DNA from: Spirochaetaceae bacterium
GTDB taxonomy: Bacteria > Spirochaetota > Spirochaetia > B11-G9
NCBI GenBank assembly: GCA_030633365.1
Contig: DAOVSY010000233.1
Coordinates: forward strand, 1 to 5,159
Direction of reading: 5' to 3'
Length of the DNA stretch: 5,159 nucleotides
Shown here: positions 1-5,159 of the stretch, one piece after another
Layout: each line of letters opens with the position of its first letter
Numbering within the stretch: the first letter of the stretch is position 1
Position numbers and translations under genes: made by a program
The notes under the pieces: generated by a model
What the model was told of the DNA's origin: nothing
Database searches by the model: none
What the model saw: the letters and a program-made list of their open reading frames with translations, nothing else

Positions 1-213
1 GATGTTCTTATAGCCTGGGGATTCGATTACTACAAGGTTGGAAGAGCTACAGGTAGAGTTGTTGCAGATATACTTAATGGAAAATCCACTGAGGAAATGC
101 CCACTGTATTTATGACAGATCCTTCTGATATAAATTTGGTTATAAATGTTGATGTAGCAGAAAAACTTGGAATTACTATTCCTGCAGATTTGCTGGAGAT
201 TGCAAGTAAATAA
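1..213 (+). CDS. ABC transporter substrate-binding protein, C-terminal fragment (TrpX-like)
   Basis: This open frame enters from the left edge and gives the last 70 residues, ending at TAA 211-213. The visible part contains a GFDYYKVGRATG stretch, then a helix and an NGKSTEEMP turn, and ends with the pattern NVDVAEKLGITIPADLLEIA. This pattern is typical of the C-terminal lobe of the ABC_sub_bind family (COG2984 type), the extracytoplasmic solute receptors that include the predicted tryptophan-binding TrpX. The protein would deliver ligand to the permease encoded immediately downstream, whose ATG overlaps this stop by one base. The signal peptide or lipobox and most of the ligand pocket lie outside the window, so neither anchoring nor ligand can be judged. 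The family call rests on this tail plus the neighbouring permease and ATPase, which agree with it. Confidence 0.85.
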   Translation, partial: DVLIAWGFDYYKVGRATGRVVADILNGKSTEEMPTVFMTDPSDINLVINVDVAEKLGITIPADLLEIASK

Positions 214-1091
214 TGATTGAAGGAATACTTGTAGAAGGCCTTGTTTACGGGCTTATGGTACTGGGGGTATTTATCACTTTTAGAGTTCTGGACTTTCCTG
301 ATCTTACTGTGGATGGTTCTTTTCCCCTGGGTGCCGCAATAATGGCGGTAATGCTTGTAAATAATATTAACCCTTTTATTGCTCTTATAGTAGTTTTTGC
401 CGCCGGTGCTTCTGCCGGCGCAGTTACTGCCATTATTCATAACAAACTGAAGGTTCCTAATCTTTTGGCTGGTATTCTGACTATGACCATGTTGTATTCA
501 ATAAATATCAGGATTTTAAGTAACCGGGCTAACCTGCCGCTTTTAAAAACTGAAACTATGATTACTAAGGTAACCTCACTTACTGAAGGGTTTCTTCCTG
601 AGAGTATAGCAATACTGCTTCTTTTTCTTATTATTGTACTGGTTTTTAAAGTATTATTGGATATGTTTTTTCATACTGATCTGGGTTTGACCATGGGAGC
701 CATGGGTGGTAATGAGCAAATGGTTATTACTCAGGGAGTTAATCCTGAACTTTTAAAAATAATAGGATTAGGCCTTTCCAATGGTCTTGTTGCATTATCC
801 GGAGCATTTGCTGCCCAGTATTTAGGCTTTGCAGATGTTAATATGGGGATAGGTATTGTTATTACAGGTCTTGCTTCTGTTATGATTGGTGAGTTTTTAT
901 TCCATTCCAGTAAAATTTCCATGCTTACACTTAGAGTTCTTCTTGGTGCTATTCTGTTTAAGGGAATAATGTATGCAGGACGTTTTTATGGTTATTATAT
1001 AAATATGACACCAAATGATTTAAAACTGATAACAGGAATTCTTATAATTATCTCTCTTATAATATCAAAAGCTAAAAAGAGGGTTAATTAA
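213..1091 (+). CDS. ABC transporter permease, TrpY-like (COG4120 / BPD_transp_2 type)
   Basis: This 292-residue, very hydrophobic inner-membrane protein should form the transport channel of an importer. I count about eight or nine hydrophobic segments, near residues 5-27, 34-50, 53-76, 83-102, 130-150, 182-203, 209-230, 237-256 and 270-286. The early motif FPDLTVDGSFPLGAA (residues 28-42) is highly characteristic of this permease family. A cytoplasmic-loop stretch around residues 158-176 (GLTMGAMGGNEQMVITQGV) is the likely contact with the ATPase. The C-terminus is lysine/arginine-rich (SKAKKRVN), as expected for a cytoplasmic end. The start at 213 overlaps the preceding TAA (TAATG) and has only a distant GGAG (195-198), so translation is probably coupled to the upstream gene. 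Length is normal for the family. The substrate is unknown: relatives include the predicted tryptophan system TrpXYZ, but many members are uncharacterised. Confidence 0.92.
   Translation: MIEGILVEGLVYGLMVLGVFITFRVLDFPDLTVDGSFPLGAAIMAVMLVNNINPFIALIVVFAAGASAGAVTAIIHNKLKVPNLLAGILTMTMLYSINIRILSNRANLPLLKTETMITKVTSLTEGFLPESIAILLLFLIIVLVFKVLLDMFFHTDLGLTMGAMGGNEQMVITQGVNPELLKIIGLGLSNGLVALSGAFAAQYLGFADVNMGIGIVITGLASVMIGEFLFHSSKISMLTLRVLLGAILFKGIMYAGRFYGYYINMTPNDLKLITGILIIISLIISKAKKRVN
1079..1082 (+). promoter_or_regulatory. Ribosome binding site for the ABC ATPase
   Basis: GAGG within AGAGGG sits inside the last codons of the permease gene, 10 nt before ATG 1093. It supports that start and tight translational organisation of the operon. 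Confidence 0.6.
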
Positions 1092-1092
1092 T

Positions 1093-1884
1093 ATGGTAGA
1101 AATTAAAGGTGTTACAAAGATTTTTGGTGAGGGCACTGTTAACGAAAATAAAGCTATTGGGAATACAGATCTTAAGGTTGAACCAGGAGATTTTATTACA
1201 ATAATAGGAAGTAATGGAGCAGGAAAAACTACTCTGTTTAATCTTATTTCAGGGAATATATTTCCAACAACAGGTAAGGTATTAATTAACAATTTAGATG
1301 TTACAAAAGTTCCGGAATATAAACGGGCAAAAAATGTAGGCAGAATATTTCAAAATACAACTCTTGGTACTGCAGGTCAAATGACTATAGAAGATAATAT
1401 GATTATAGCTTTGACTAAGGGTTTTAAGGGTTTAAAAAGAAGTCTTAACAATAAAAAAAGAGAGTTTTTTAAAGAACATCTAAAACATCTGGATATGGGA
1501 CTGGAAAACCGTCTAAAAGATAATGTTGGATTGCTTTCCGGTGGTCAGCGTCAGGCAATGACTCTCTTAATGATGGTTTTATCAAAACCGGATCTTATTC
1601 TTCTTGATGAACATACAGCGGCTCTGGATCCTAAAAATGCCCAAATAATTCTGGATTTAACAGTTAAGTATATAGATGAATATAATCTTACAACTTTGAT
1701 GATAACCCACAATATGAAGCATGCTATTAAGTATGGGAACAGGCTTCTTATGATGGATAAAGGGGATATTATTCTTGATGTGAAGGGTGAGGAAAAGAAA
1801 AATCTTACAGTTGAAATTCTAATTAAGAAGTTTCATAATATTCGAAATAAAGATTTAGAGAATGATGAGATACTTTTATCGTGA
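1093..1884 (+). CDS. ABC transporter ATP-binding protein, TrpZ-like (COG1101 type)
   Basis: This 263-residue cytoplasmic ATPase should power import through the permease encoded just upstream. All nucleotide-binding motifs are present and intact: Walker A GSNGAGKT (residues 39-46), Q-loop Gln87 in GRIFQNT, signature LSGGQ (148-152), Walker B ending in Asp172-Glu173, a D-loop at ALD (177-179) and the switch His206 in MITHNM. The block LLDEHTAALDP (170-180) is typical of the ATPases that pair with ABC_sub_bind receptors. The Leu-Gly-Thr stretch just after the Q-loop also fits that group. The gene starts one base after the permease stop, with GAGG at 1079-1082 about 10 nt upstream of the ATG. It is therefore clearly part of the same operon. 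The TGA stop is also the first part of a possible extended -10 element for the next gene. Confidence 0.95.
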   Translation: MVEIKGVTKIFGEGTVNENKAIGNTDLKVEPGDFITIIGSNGAGKTTLFNLISGNIFPTTGKVLINNLDVTKVPEYKRAKNVGRIFQNTTLGTAGQMTIEDNMIIALTKGFKGLKRSLNNKKREFFKEHLKHLDMGLENRLKDNVGLLSGGQRQAMTLLMMVLSKPDLILLDEHTAALDPKNAQIILDLTVKYIDEYNLTTLMITHNMKHAIKYGNRLLMMDKGDIILDVKGEEKKNLTVEILIKKFHNIRNKDLENDEILLS

Positions 1885-1890
1885 TATAAT
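1882..1890 (+). promoter_or_regulatory. Candidate extended -10 promoter element for the NlpC/P60 gene
   Basis: The sequence TGATATAAT matches a consensus extended -10 box (TGnTATAAT), and its TGA is also the stop codon of the ATPase gene. No good -35 is visible at 16-18 bp upstream, which extended -10 promoters can tolerate. The expected start of transcription, about 6-8 nt downstream, falls at 1896-1898, on or beside ATG 1897. This would give a leaderless message. AT-rich sequence makes chance matches fairly common, so the call is tentative. Confidence 0.4.
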
Positions 1891-1896
1891 GTTTTT

Positions 1897-2754
1897 ATGA
1901 AAAAAATATTATTACTGTATTTATTTATTTTTATAATTTTATCCTCTTTATTTTCTCTGGATATTTATAAGGACATAATCCTGCCAGGGCAGTCTCTGGT
2001 TGGAACTTCCTATAGGAATGGGGGGACTTCCCCTTCCGGTTTTGACTGCAGTGGTTTTATAACTTATCTCTATAAAAAATATGTTCCAGCGCTTCCAAGA
2101 GTATCCCGTAACATGGCAGGTTTTGGAGAACCAGTAAAAAGAGATTCTATTATACCTGGAGATCTTGTTTTTTTTGCCACTGGTTCTTCTTCCGGAATTA
2201 CCCATGTAGCCGTTTACATCGGACAGAACTCAATTATACATGCCATTTCAAATGGTCCTAACAGGGGAGTTACAATAACCAGTCTGTCTGCCAGGTATTG
2301 GCAAAGCAGGTACCATTCCGCTGTCAGAATAGTTGATAACAGTATCTCATCTGTTTCAGGTACTACAAGCTCTACAAATACAGATACTTCCCAGGCTATA
2401 AGTTCTGTGTCAAATGTTCAGTTTTCCAGAGGAAAATATTCGGGAGAAGTTTTAGCCGGTGAGCCCGAAGGACAGGGAATTCTTCTTATGAATAATGGTG
2501 ATAGATATGACGGAACTTTTTCAAAGGGTACTTTTGAAGGTAAAGGAACATATATTTGGGCTGATGGGACCAGTCATACAGGAGAATTTCATAAGGGTAA
2601 AATTGTTGATACTTCAGTTACCAGTAATGGTGAAAATTATTTATTGAAAAAAGACAGCCCCTGGGAAACCTGGGATGGAGTAGTGGAAGGAGATTTTAAT
2701 CTTTGGCTGCAGCAGGATCATGATGCATTTAAGGAGTGGAAAAAAAATAATTGA
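1897..2754 (+). CDS. Exported NlpC/P60 peptidase with C-terminal MORN repeats
   Basis: This 285-residue protein is predicted to be exported and to cut peptide cross-links or stem peptides of peptidoglycan. Residues 1-20 form a signal peptide (Lys2-Lys3, a hydrophobic core, then SSLFS). No lipobox cysteine is seen, so it is probably released to the periplasm or outside. The NlpC/P60 domain spans about residues 28-146, with nucleophile Cys51 in FDCSGF, His103 in THVAVYIG and a third polar residue His115 in IIHA; PGDLVFF (87-93) is also a family hallmark. A Ser/Thr-rich linker (about 147-177) leads to two 23-residue MORN repeats (181-203 and 204-226) and a third partial one (227-236). The tail (246-285) has four tryptophans and matches nothing I recognise. 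No Shine-Dalgarno precedes the ATG, but the signal peptide supports this start. The gene lies 12 nt after the transporter operon and its 3' end overlaps the convergent helicase gene. The catalytic-domain call is firm; the biological role is inferred. Confidence 0.9.
   Translation: MKKILLLYLFIFIILSSLFSLDIYKDIILPGQSLVGTSYRNGGTSPSGFDCSGFITYLYKKYVPALPRVSRNMAGFGEPVKRDSIIPGDLVFFATGSSSGITHVAVYIGQNSIIHAISNGPNRGVTITSLSARYWQSRYHSAVRIVDNSISSVSGTTSSTNTDTSQAISSVSNVQFSRGKYSGEVLAGEPEGQGILLMNNGDRYDGTFSKGTFEGKGTYIWADGTSHTGEFHKGKIVDTSVTSNGENYLLKKDSPWETWDGVVEGDFNLWLQQDHDAFKEWKKNN
2443..2604 (+). other. MORN-repeat region of the NlpC/P60 protein
   Basis: The encoded segment (about residues 183-236) has the repeating pattern Y-x-G-x-x-x-x-G-x-x-x-G-x-G-x-x-x-x-x-x-G, seen as GEPEGQGILLMNNGDR, then YDGTFSKGTFEGKGTYIWADG, then HTGEFHKGKI. 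These are two full copies, the first beginning at Tyr181, and one partial copy in a 23-residue register. MORN repeats form a small beta-hairpin stack used for binding. Here it lies on an exported enzyme, so the ligand could be cell wall, lipid or a protein; the sequence does not say which. Confidence 0.8.
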
Positions 2755-4349
2755 AGCCTGGTTGCCAACAAGTTGGCTGCTCGGCTATGCATCCTAAGCC
2801 TGTTTTTGTATAATCCTTTTGCTGGATTTTTTATGATTTTTTCTTTTTCAAGTTCATGAATTGCATCTTTAATATCATCTATAGTCCAGTTTCCCAGGGA
2901 TCCAAAACCTCTTAGAGTATGTAATTTTTTTTCATATACATCAGAATATCTGCTTCCAGCAAGAGTTAGGGCTGTTTCTCTTATGGTAAGTTTTCTTTTG
3001 TATTTTTTTACAAAATTAATAATTTCATTATATCCTATTCTGAGGGTTTGAATTGTATTATCACAAACATCACAACCAAAACAGTTGTTATATTCTGCTC
3101 CCATCAGATTTAAAAGAGATTCTCTCCGGCATTGATTGTTGTTTATAAAGGTTAAAATAAATTCTCTGTATCTTGATTCCAGGATTGTTGGATTTCCTGG
3201 ATTATCTTTTTGTTTTTTATTAGGGATATCATCTTTTGATATCAACATAATTGCTTTGGATTTCTGAGTGTCTCTCCCAGCTCTGCCTGATTCCTGAAGA
3301 TATGCTTCTACAGTTAATGATGGTTCCATATGTATAACAGTTCTAACATCTTTTTTATCAATACCCATTCCAAATGCGATTGTAGCCACTAAAATTCCAT
3401 CTGTGGAAGTATAAAACCAATCCTGTATTTTTGTTTTTTCATCCCGCTCAAGACCAGCATGAAAGAAAAAAATATTTTCTCTGCCAAGTTGTCTCCGCAG
3501 CATTTGTGCTGTCAGTTCAGCTCCGGATCTGCTCCTGGAAAATACAAGTACAGGATATTTACAAGCATTATCTGCTGTTGCAGTAAGTAATATCAGTAAC
3601 TGTCTGTTTTTAGAAATTGTATGGATAACTTGATAGCTAATGTTGGGTCTGTCGGGATTTGCAGAAATTAGTTCCGGTGATTTATCTGGAAAAATAATTT
3701 CTTTAACTCTTTTTAAAATAGTTTCTGAAGCTGTTGCTGTAAAAGCTGTAACAACAGGTTTTATTTCATTATCTTCAAATCCACAGGTAAGTTTGTTTAA
3801 TTCTAAATATACAGGTCTGAAAGTATCTCCCCATTCTGAAACAGTATGGGTTTCATCAATAACAATATGAGAAATTGTTAGTTTTTTTAGTTTTAATAAT
3901 ATATTTGGTTTTAAAATAGATTCAGGATTTGTTAATAGGAATTTGATTGTACCATTCGAAATATCTTTCCAAAGTTTTTCTCTTTCAGCTTTGTTTTGGC
4001 CTCCTATCAGTATCCCGGGAGTTATTCCCGCTTCTACTAATCTTCTTGCCTGGTCTGCAATAAGGGAGAGTAGTGGAAATACAACTATTGTAAGCCCGGG
4101 AAGAAGAACTGCTGGAAGCATAAAGCACAATGACTTTCCTGCACCTGTTGGGAGAATAACTATCTGGTTTGGTCTTGTATCATAAATTTCATATTTACCT
4201 GTTACAGGATTTTTTTCTGGTTTATGTGAAAAGCCCTCTGTACCAGCCGCTTCAAGGATGTTGCTTATGACAAGCCGCTGGTAGGGGAAGAGATAGTCTA
4301 TGTTGAAATGCTTTTTTGCTATGTTGGTTAAGGGATCACTTACATTCAT
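2718..4349 (-). CDS. recQ: RecQ-family ATP-dependent DNA helicase
   Basis: This 543-residue cytoplasmic superfamily 2 helicase should unwind DNA 3'-to-5' during recombination and repair. Visible elements in order are: motif 0-like FPYQ (21-24); motif I PTGAGKS (67-73); motif Ia FPLLSLIADQ (91-100); DExH box Asp165-Glu-Thr-His168 followed by the aromatic-rich loop SEWGDTFRP (171-179); motif III FTATAS (203-208); motif IV around VLVFSRSR (267-274); motif V ATIAFGMGID (322-331); and motif VI QESGRAGRD (352-360). The RecQ zinc ligands are present as Cys407, Cys423, Cys426 and Cys429. A divergent winged-helix-like region follows (about 438-515) and no HRDC domain is seen. Oddities are an approximately 25-residue insert between motif 0 and motif I, DETH in place of the usual DEAH, and a tail read across a terminator-like hairpin. 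The frame is closed by a TGA shortly upstream, so ATG 4349 is the likely start, although its ribosome site is poor. E. coli RecQ is about 609 residues; the missing HRDC explains the difference. Confidence 0.9.
   Translation of the reverse strand: MNVSDPLTNIAKKHFNIDYLFPYQRLVISNILEAAGTEGFSHKPEKNPVTGKYEIYDTRPNQIVILPTGAGKSLCFMLPAVLLPGLTIVVFPLLSLIADQARRLVEAGITPGILIGGQNKAEREKLWKDISNGTIKFLLTNPESILKPNILLKLKKLTISHIVIDETHTVSEWGDTFRPVYLELNKLTCGFEDNEIKPVVTAFTATASETILKRVKEIIFPDKSPELISANPDRPNISYQVIHTISKNRQLLILLTATADNACKYPVLVFSRSRSGAELTAQMLRRQLGRENIFFFHAGLERDEKTKIQDWFYTSTDGILVATIAFGMGIDKKDVRTVIHMEPSLTVEAYLQESGRAGRDTQKSKAIMLISKDDIPNKKQKDNPGNPTILESRYREFILTFINNNQCRRESLLNLMGAEYNNCFGCDVCDNTIQTLRIGYNEIINFVKKYKRKLTIRETALTLAGSRYSDVYEKKLHTLRGFGSLGNWTIDDIKDAIHELEKEKIIKNPAKGLYKNRLRMHSRAANLLATRLQLFFFHSLNAS
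2740..2786 (-). terminator. Terminator-like hairpin and U-tract inside the 3' end of the helicase gene
   Basis: Read on the - strand, AGCC (2786-2783) can pair with GGCT (2758-2755). Inside it, GCCAA (2777-2773) pairs with TTGGC (2768-2764) around a CTTG loop. A run of eight T (2747-2740) begins seven bases after the outer stem. This has the form of an intrinsic terminator for the helicase transcript, with an unpaired 5-by-5 internal loop as its weak point. It lies upstream of the helicase stop codon (2720-2718), so it is in-frame coding sequence. No U-tract follows on the + strand, so it is not a good terminator for the NlpC/P60 gene. Confidence 0.5.
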
Positions 4350-4451
4350 ATTACTTAGTAGAGGGAGAAATTGAATTTTGCTTCAAATTAAAAGATAGAA
4401 ATATATAACTTGAAGAGAAAAAGCTTATCTATTGTGCTTAGAGTCTCCTAA

Positions 4452-4480
4452 TTGAATCTTTATAATACCAATGATAAGAT
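4452..4480 (+). promoter_or_regulatory. Predicted sigma-70-type promoter of the aldo/keto reductase gene
   Basis: TTGAAT (4452-4457) is a 4-of-6 -35 box. A 17-bp spacer separates it from TAAGAT (4475-4480), and TG at 4472-4473 makes this an extended -10 (TGATAAGAT). Transcription would begin near 4487, leaving a leader of about 20 nt that contains the ribosome site. A TATAAT at 4461-4466 is an alternative -10, but it has no -35 at the right distance. Confidence 0.6.
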
Positions 4481-4492
4481 TCCGGTAACCTT

Positions 4493-4498
4493 AAGGAG
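4493..4498 (+). promoter_or_regulatory. Ribosome binding site of the aldo/keto reductase gene
   Basis: AAGGAG lies 8 nt before ATG 4507, close to ideal, and fixes the start of the reductase. It overlaps the palindrome CCTTAAGG (4489-4496) and one arm of the 7-bp inverted repeat. Confidence 0.85.
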
Positions 4499-4506
4499 AC
4501 AAACTT

Positions 4507-5159
4507 ATGAACAAACGTATATTAGGAAATTCGGGATTTAAAATATCAGAAATTGGACTGGGAACATGGCAGCTTGGTGGTGATTTTGGATTCCTGGAAG
4601 AGCAAACAGGTTTAGAAATTCTTAATAAAGCAGTTGATAGGGGTATCAATTTCTTTGATACTGCGGATGTTTATGGCGCAGGAAGATCTGAAGAAATTAT
4701 TGGTCGATTTCTTAAGGAAAGTAAACCTGATATACATGTTGTTACTAAATATGGTCGGGACGGTTCAGTTTATCCAAATAACTATACACCCGAAAGTTTA
4801 CGAAAATCTGTAGAAGCCTCAATAAAAAGACTTGGTGTGGAAGCACTCGATCTCCTGCAGTTGCACTGTATTCCTCAAAAAATTCTGGAGGAAGGATCAG
4901 TTTTTAATTTCTTAAGGAATATTAAAAAAGAAGGACTTATTAAAAACTTTGGTGCCAGTGTAGAAACAATGGAAGAAGCTAAGATATGTATGAAGCAGGA
5001 TGATTTAACATCTTTGCAAGTTATATTTAATATTTTTCGGCAGAACCCTATTACAGAGATTTTTGAAGAAGCTCAGAATAGTAATATCGGAATTATTGTC
5101 AGGCTTCCATTGGCCAGCGGACTTTTAGCTGGTAAGTATACAACAGATACAACTTTTGA
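4507..5159 (+). CDS. Aldo/keto reductase, N-terminal part (runs off the right edge)
   Basis: The reading frame is open from ATG 4507 to the window end, where it stops mid-codon after 217 residues, about two thirds of a usual 310-330-residue enzyme. It encodes a cytoplasmic TIM-barrel oxidoreductase, expected to reduce aldehydes or ketones with NAD(P)H. The start matches the family pattern (RILGNSGFKISEIGLGTWQLGG). The catalytic tetrad is complete: Asp51 and Tyr56 in DTADVYG, Lys81 in VTKYGR, and His120 in LLQLHC. The SEEIIGRFL stretch (61-69) and the LRKSVEASIKRLGVEALDLLQ stretch (98-118) are also typical, and ASGLLAGKY near the edge is usual for this class. The cofactor-binding C-terminal part lies outside the window, so cofactor preference and substrate cannot be judged. 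It has its own promoter and a strong Shine-Dalgarno and is transcribed away from the helicase gene. Confidence 0.93.
   Translation, partial: MNKRILGNSGFKISEIGLGTWQLGGDFGFLEEQTGLEILNKAVDRGINFFDTADVYGAGRSEEIIGRFLKESKPDIHVVTKYGRDGSVYPNNYTPESLRKSVEASIKRLGVEALDLLQLHCIPQKILEEGSVFNFLRNIKKEGLIKNFGASVETMEEAKICMKQDDLTSLQVIFNIFRQNPITEIFEEAQNSNIGIIVRLPLASGLLAGKYTTDTTF

Larger units (their letters stand above)
4350..4506. other. Divergent intergenic region between the helicase and aldo/keto reductase genes
   Basis: This 157-bp, AT-rich spacer must hold the 5' signals of both divergent genes. On the + strand a well-placed promoter and Shine-Dalgarno are visible. On the - strand only weak -10-like matches are seen (for example TTTAAT or TATCTT) and the region before ATG 4349 has no clear Shine-Dalgarno. 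A 7-bp inverted repeat, GTCTCCT (4443-4449) and AGGAGAC (4494-4500), brackets the + strand promoter. No small gene or RNA gene is recognisable. Confidence 0.6.

Noticed and set aside
402..419. GC-rich inverted repeat GCCGG/CCGGC within the permease gene
   Set aside because: It encodes a run of small residues (Ala, Gly, Ser) in a membrane helix, where repeated GCC/GGC codons explain the symmetry. No U-tract follows it.
30..440. Antisense open frame across the transporter genes
   Set aside because: Its protein is low-complexity in Asn, Lys, Tyr and Ser with no recognisable domain, and it lies opposite two well-supported coding regions. It is a shadow frame.
1948..2205. Antisense open frame opposite the NlpC/P60 domain
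   Set aside because: The sense strand carries clear catalytic motifs here, and the antisense product has no recognisable features.
2783..2806. + strand terminator for the NlpC/P60 gene using GGCT/AGCC before a short T run
   Set aside because: The stem would be only four base pairs with a nine- to ten-base loop, too weak to support a call.
3640..4185. Two + strand open frames opposite the helicase gene
   Set aside because: They mirror conserved helicase motifs on the other strand and lack domain signals of their own.
4350..4430. Possible promoter for the helicase on the - strand
   Set aside because: Several AT-rich -10-like hexamers exist, but none has a convincing -35 at 16-18 bp, so no single site can be chosen.

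Overview
The window is AT-rich (roughly one third G+C by eye) and densely packed with bacterial genes. It holds two complete ABC-transporter genes preceded by the tail of a third, a secreted cell-wall-hydrolase-like gene, a convergent RecQ-family helicase, and the first two thirds of an aldo/keto reductase. The organism cannot be fixed from this. The low G+C, a signal peptide ending in Leu-Phe-Ser, and a TrpXYZ-type transporter beside a MORN-repeat secreted protein would suit a low-GC spirochaete. A Firmicute or other low-GC anaerobe is also possible, so this is only a weak inference.

Left part (1-1884, + strand): a compact transporter operon in the order substrate-binding protein (only its last 70 residues), permease, ATPase. 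The first two genes overlap by one base (TAATG) and the next gap is a single base, so translation is probably coupled. The proteins resemble the uncharacterised/TrpXYZ amino-acid uptake family (COG2984/COG4120/COG1101 type). The substrate cannot be read from the sequence.

Middle (1897-2754, + strand): 12 bases after the ATPase stop lies a gene for an exported NlpC/P60 peptidase domain joined to MORN repeats. It has no visible Shine-Dalgarno sequence. A perfect extended -10 box (TGATATAAT) overlaps the ATPase stop codon at a distance that would put the transcript start on or next to the ATG. It may therefore be read as the last operon gene, as a leaderless message, or both.

Right part: a RecQ-like helicase on the - strand (2718-4349) converges on the NlpC/P60 gene and overlaps its 3' end by 37 bp. 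A hairpin plus U-tract resembling an intrinsic terminator lies inside the helicase reading frame, before its stop codon. If it works, many transcripts would lack a stop codon. The 157-bp divergent spacer (4350-4506) carries a convincing promoter and ribosome site for an aldo/keto reductase that runs off the right edge.

The most unusual points are the in-frame terminator at the helicase 3' end, the NlpC/P60-MORN architecture, the possible leaderless start of that gene, and an insert and altered DExH/aromatic-rich loop in the helicase. No mobile element, CRISPR array, rRNA or tRNA was seen.
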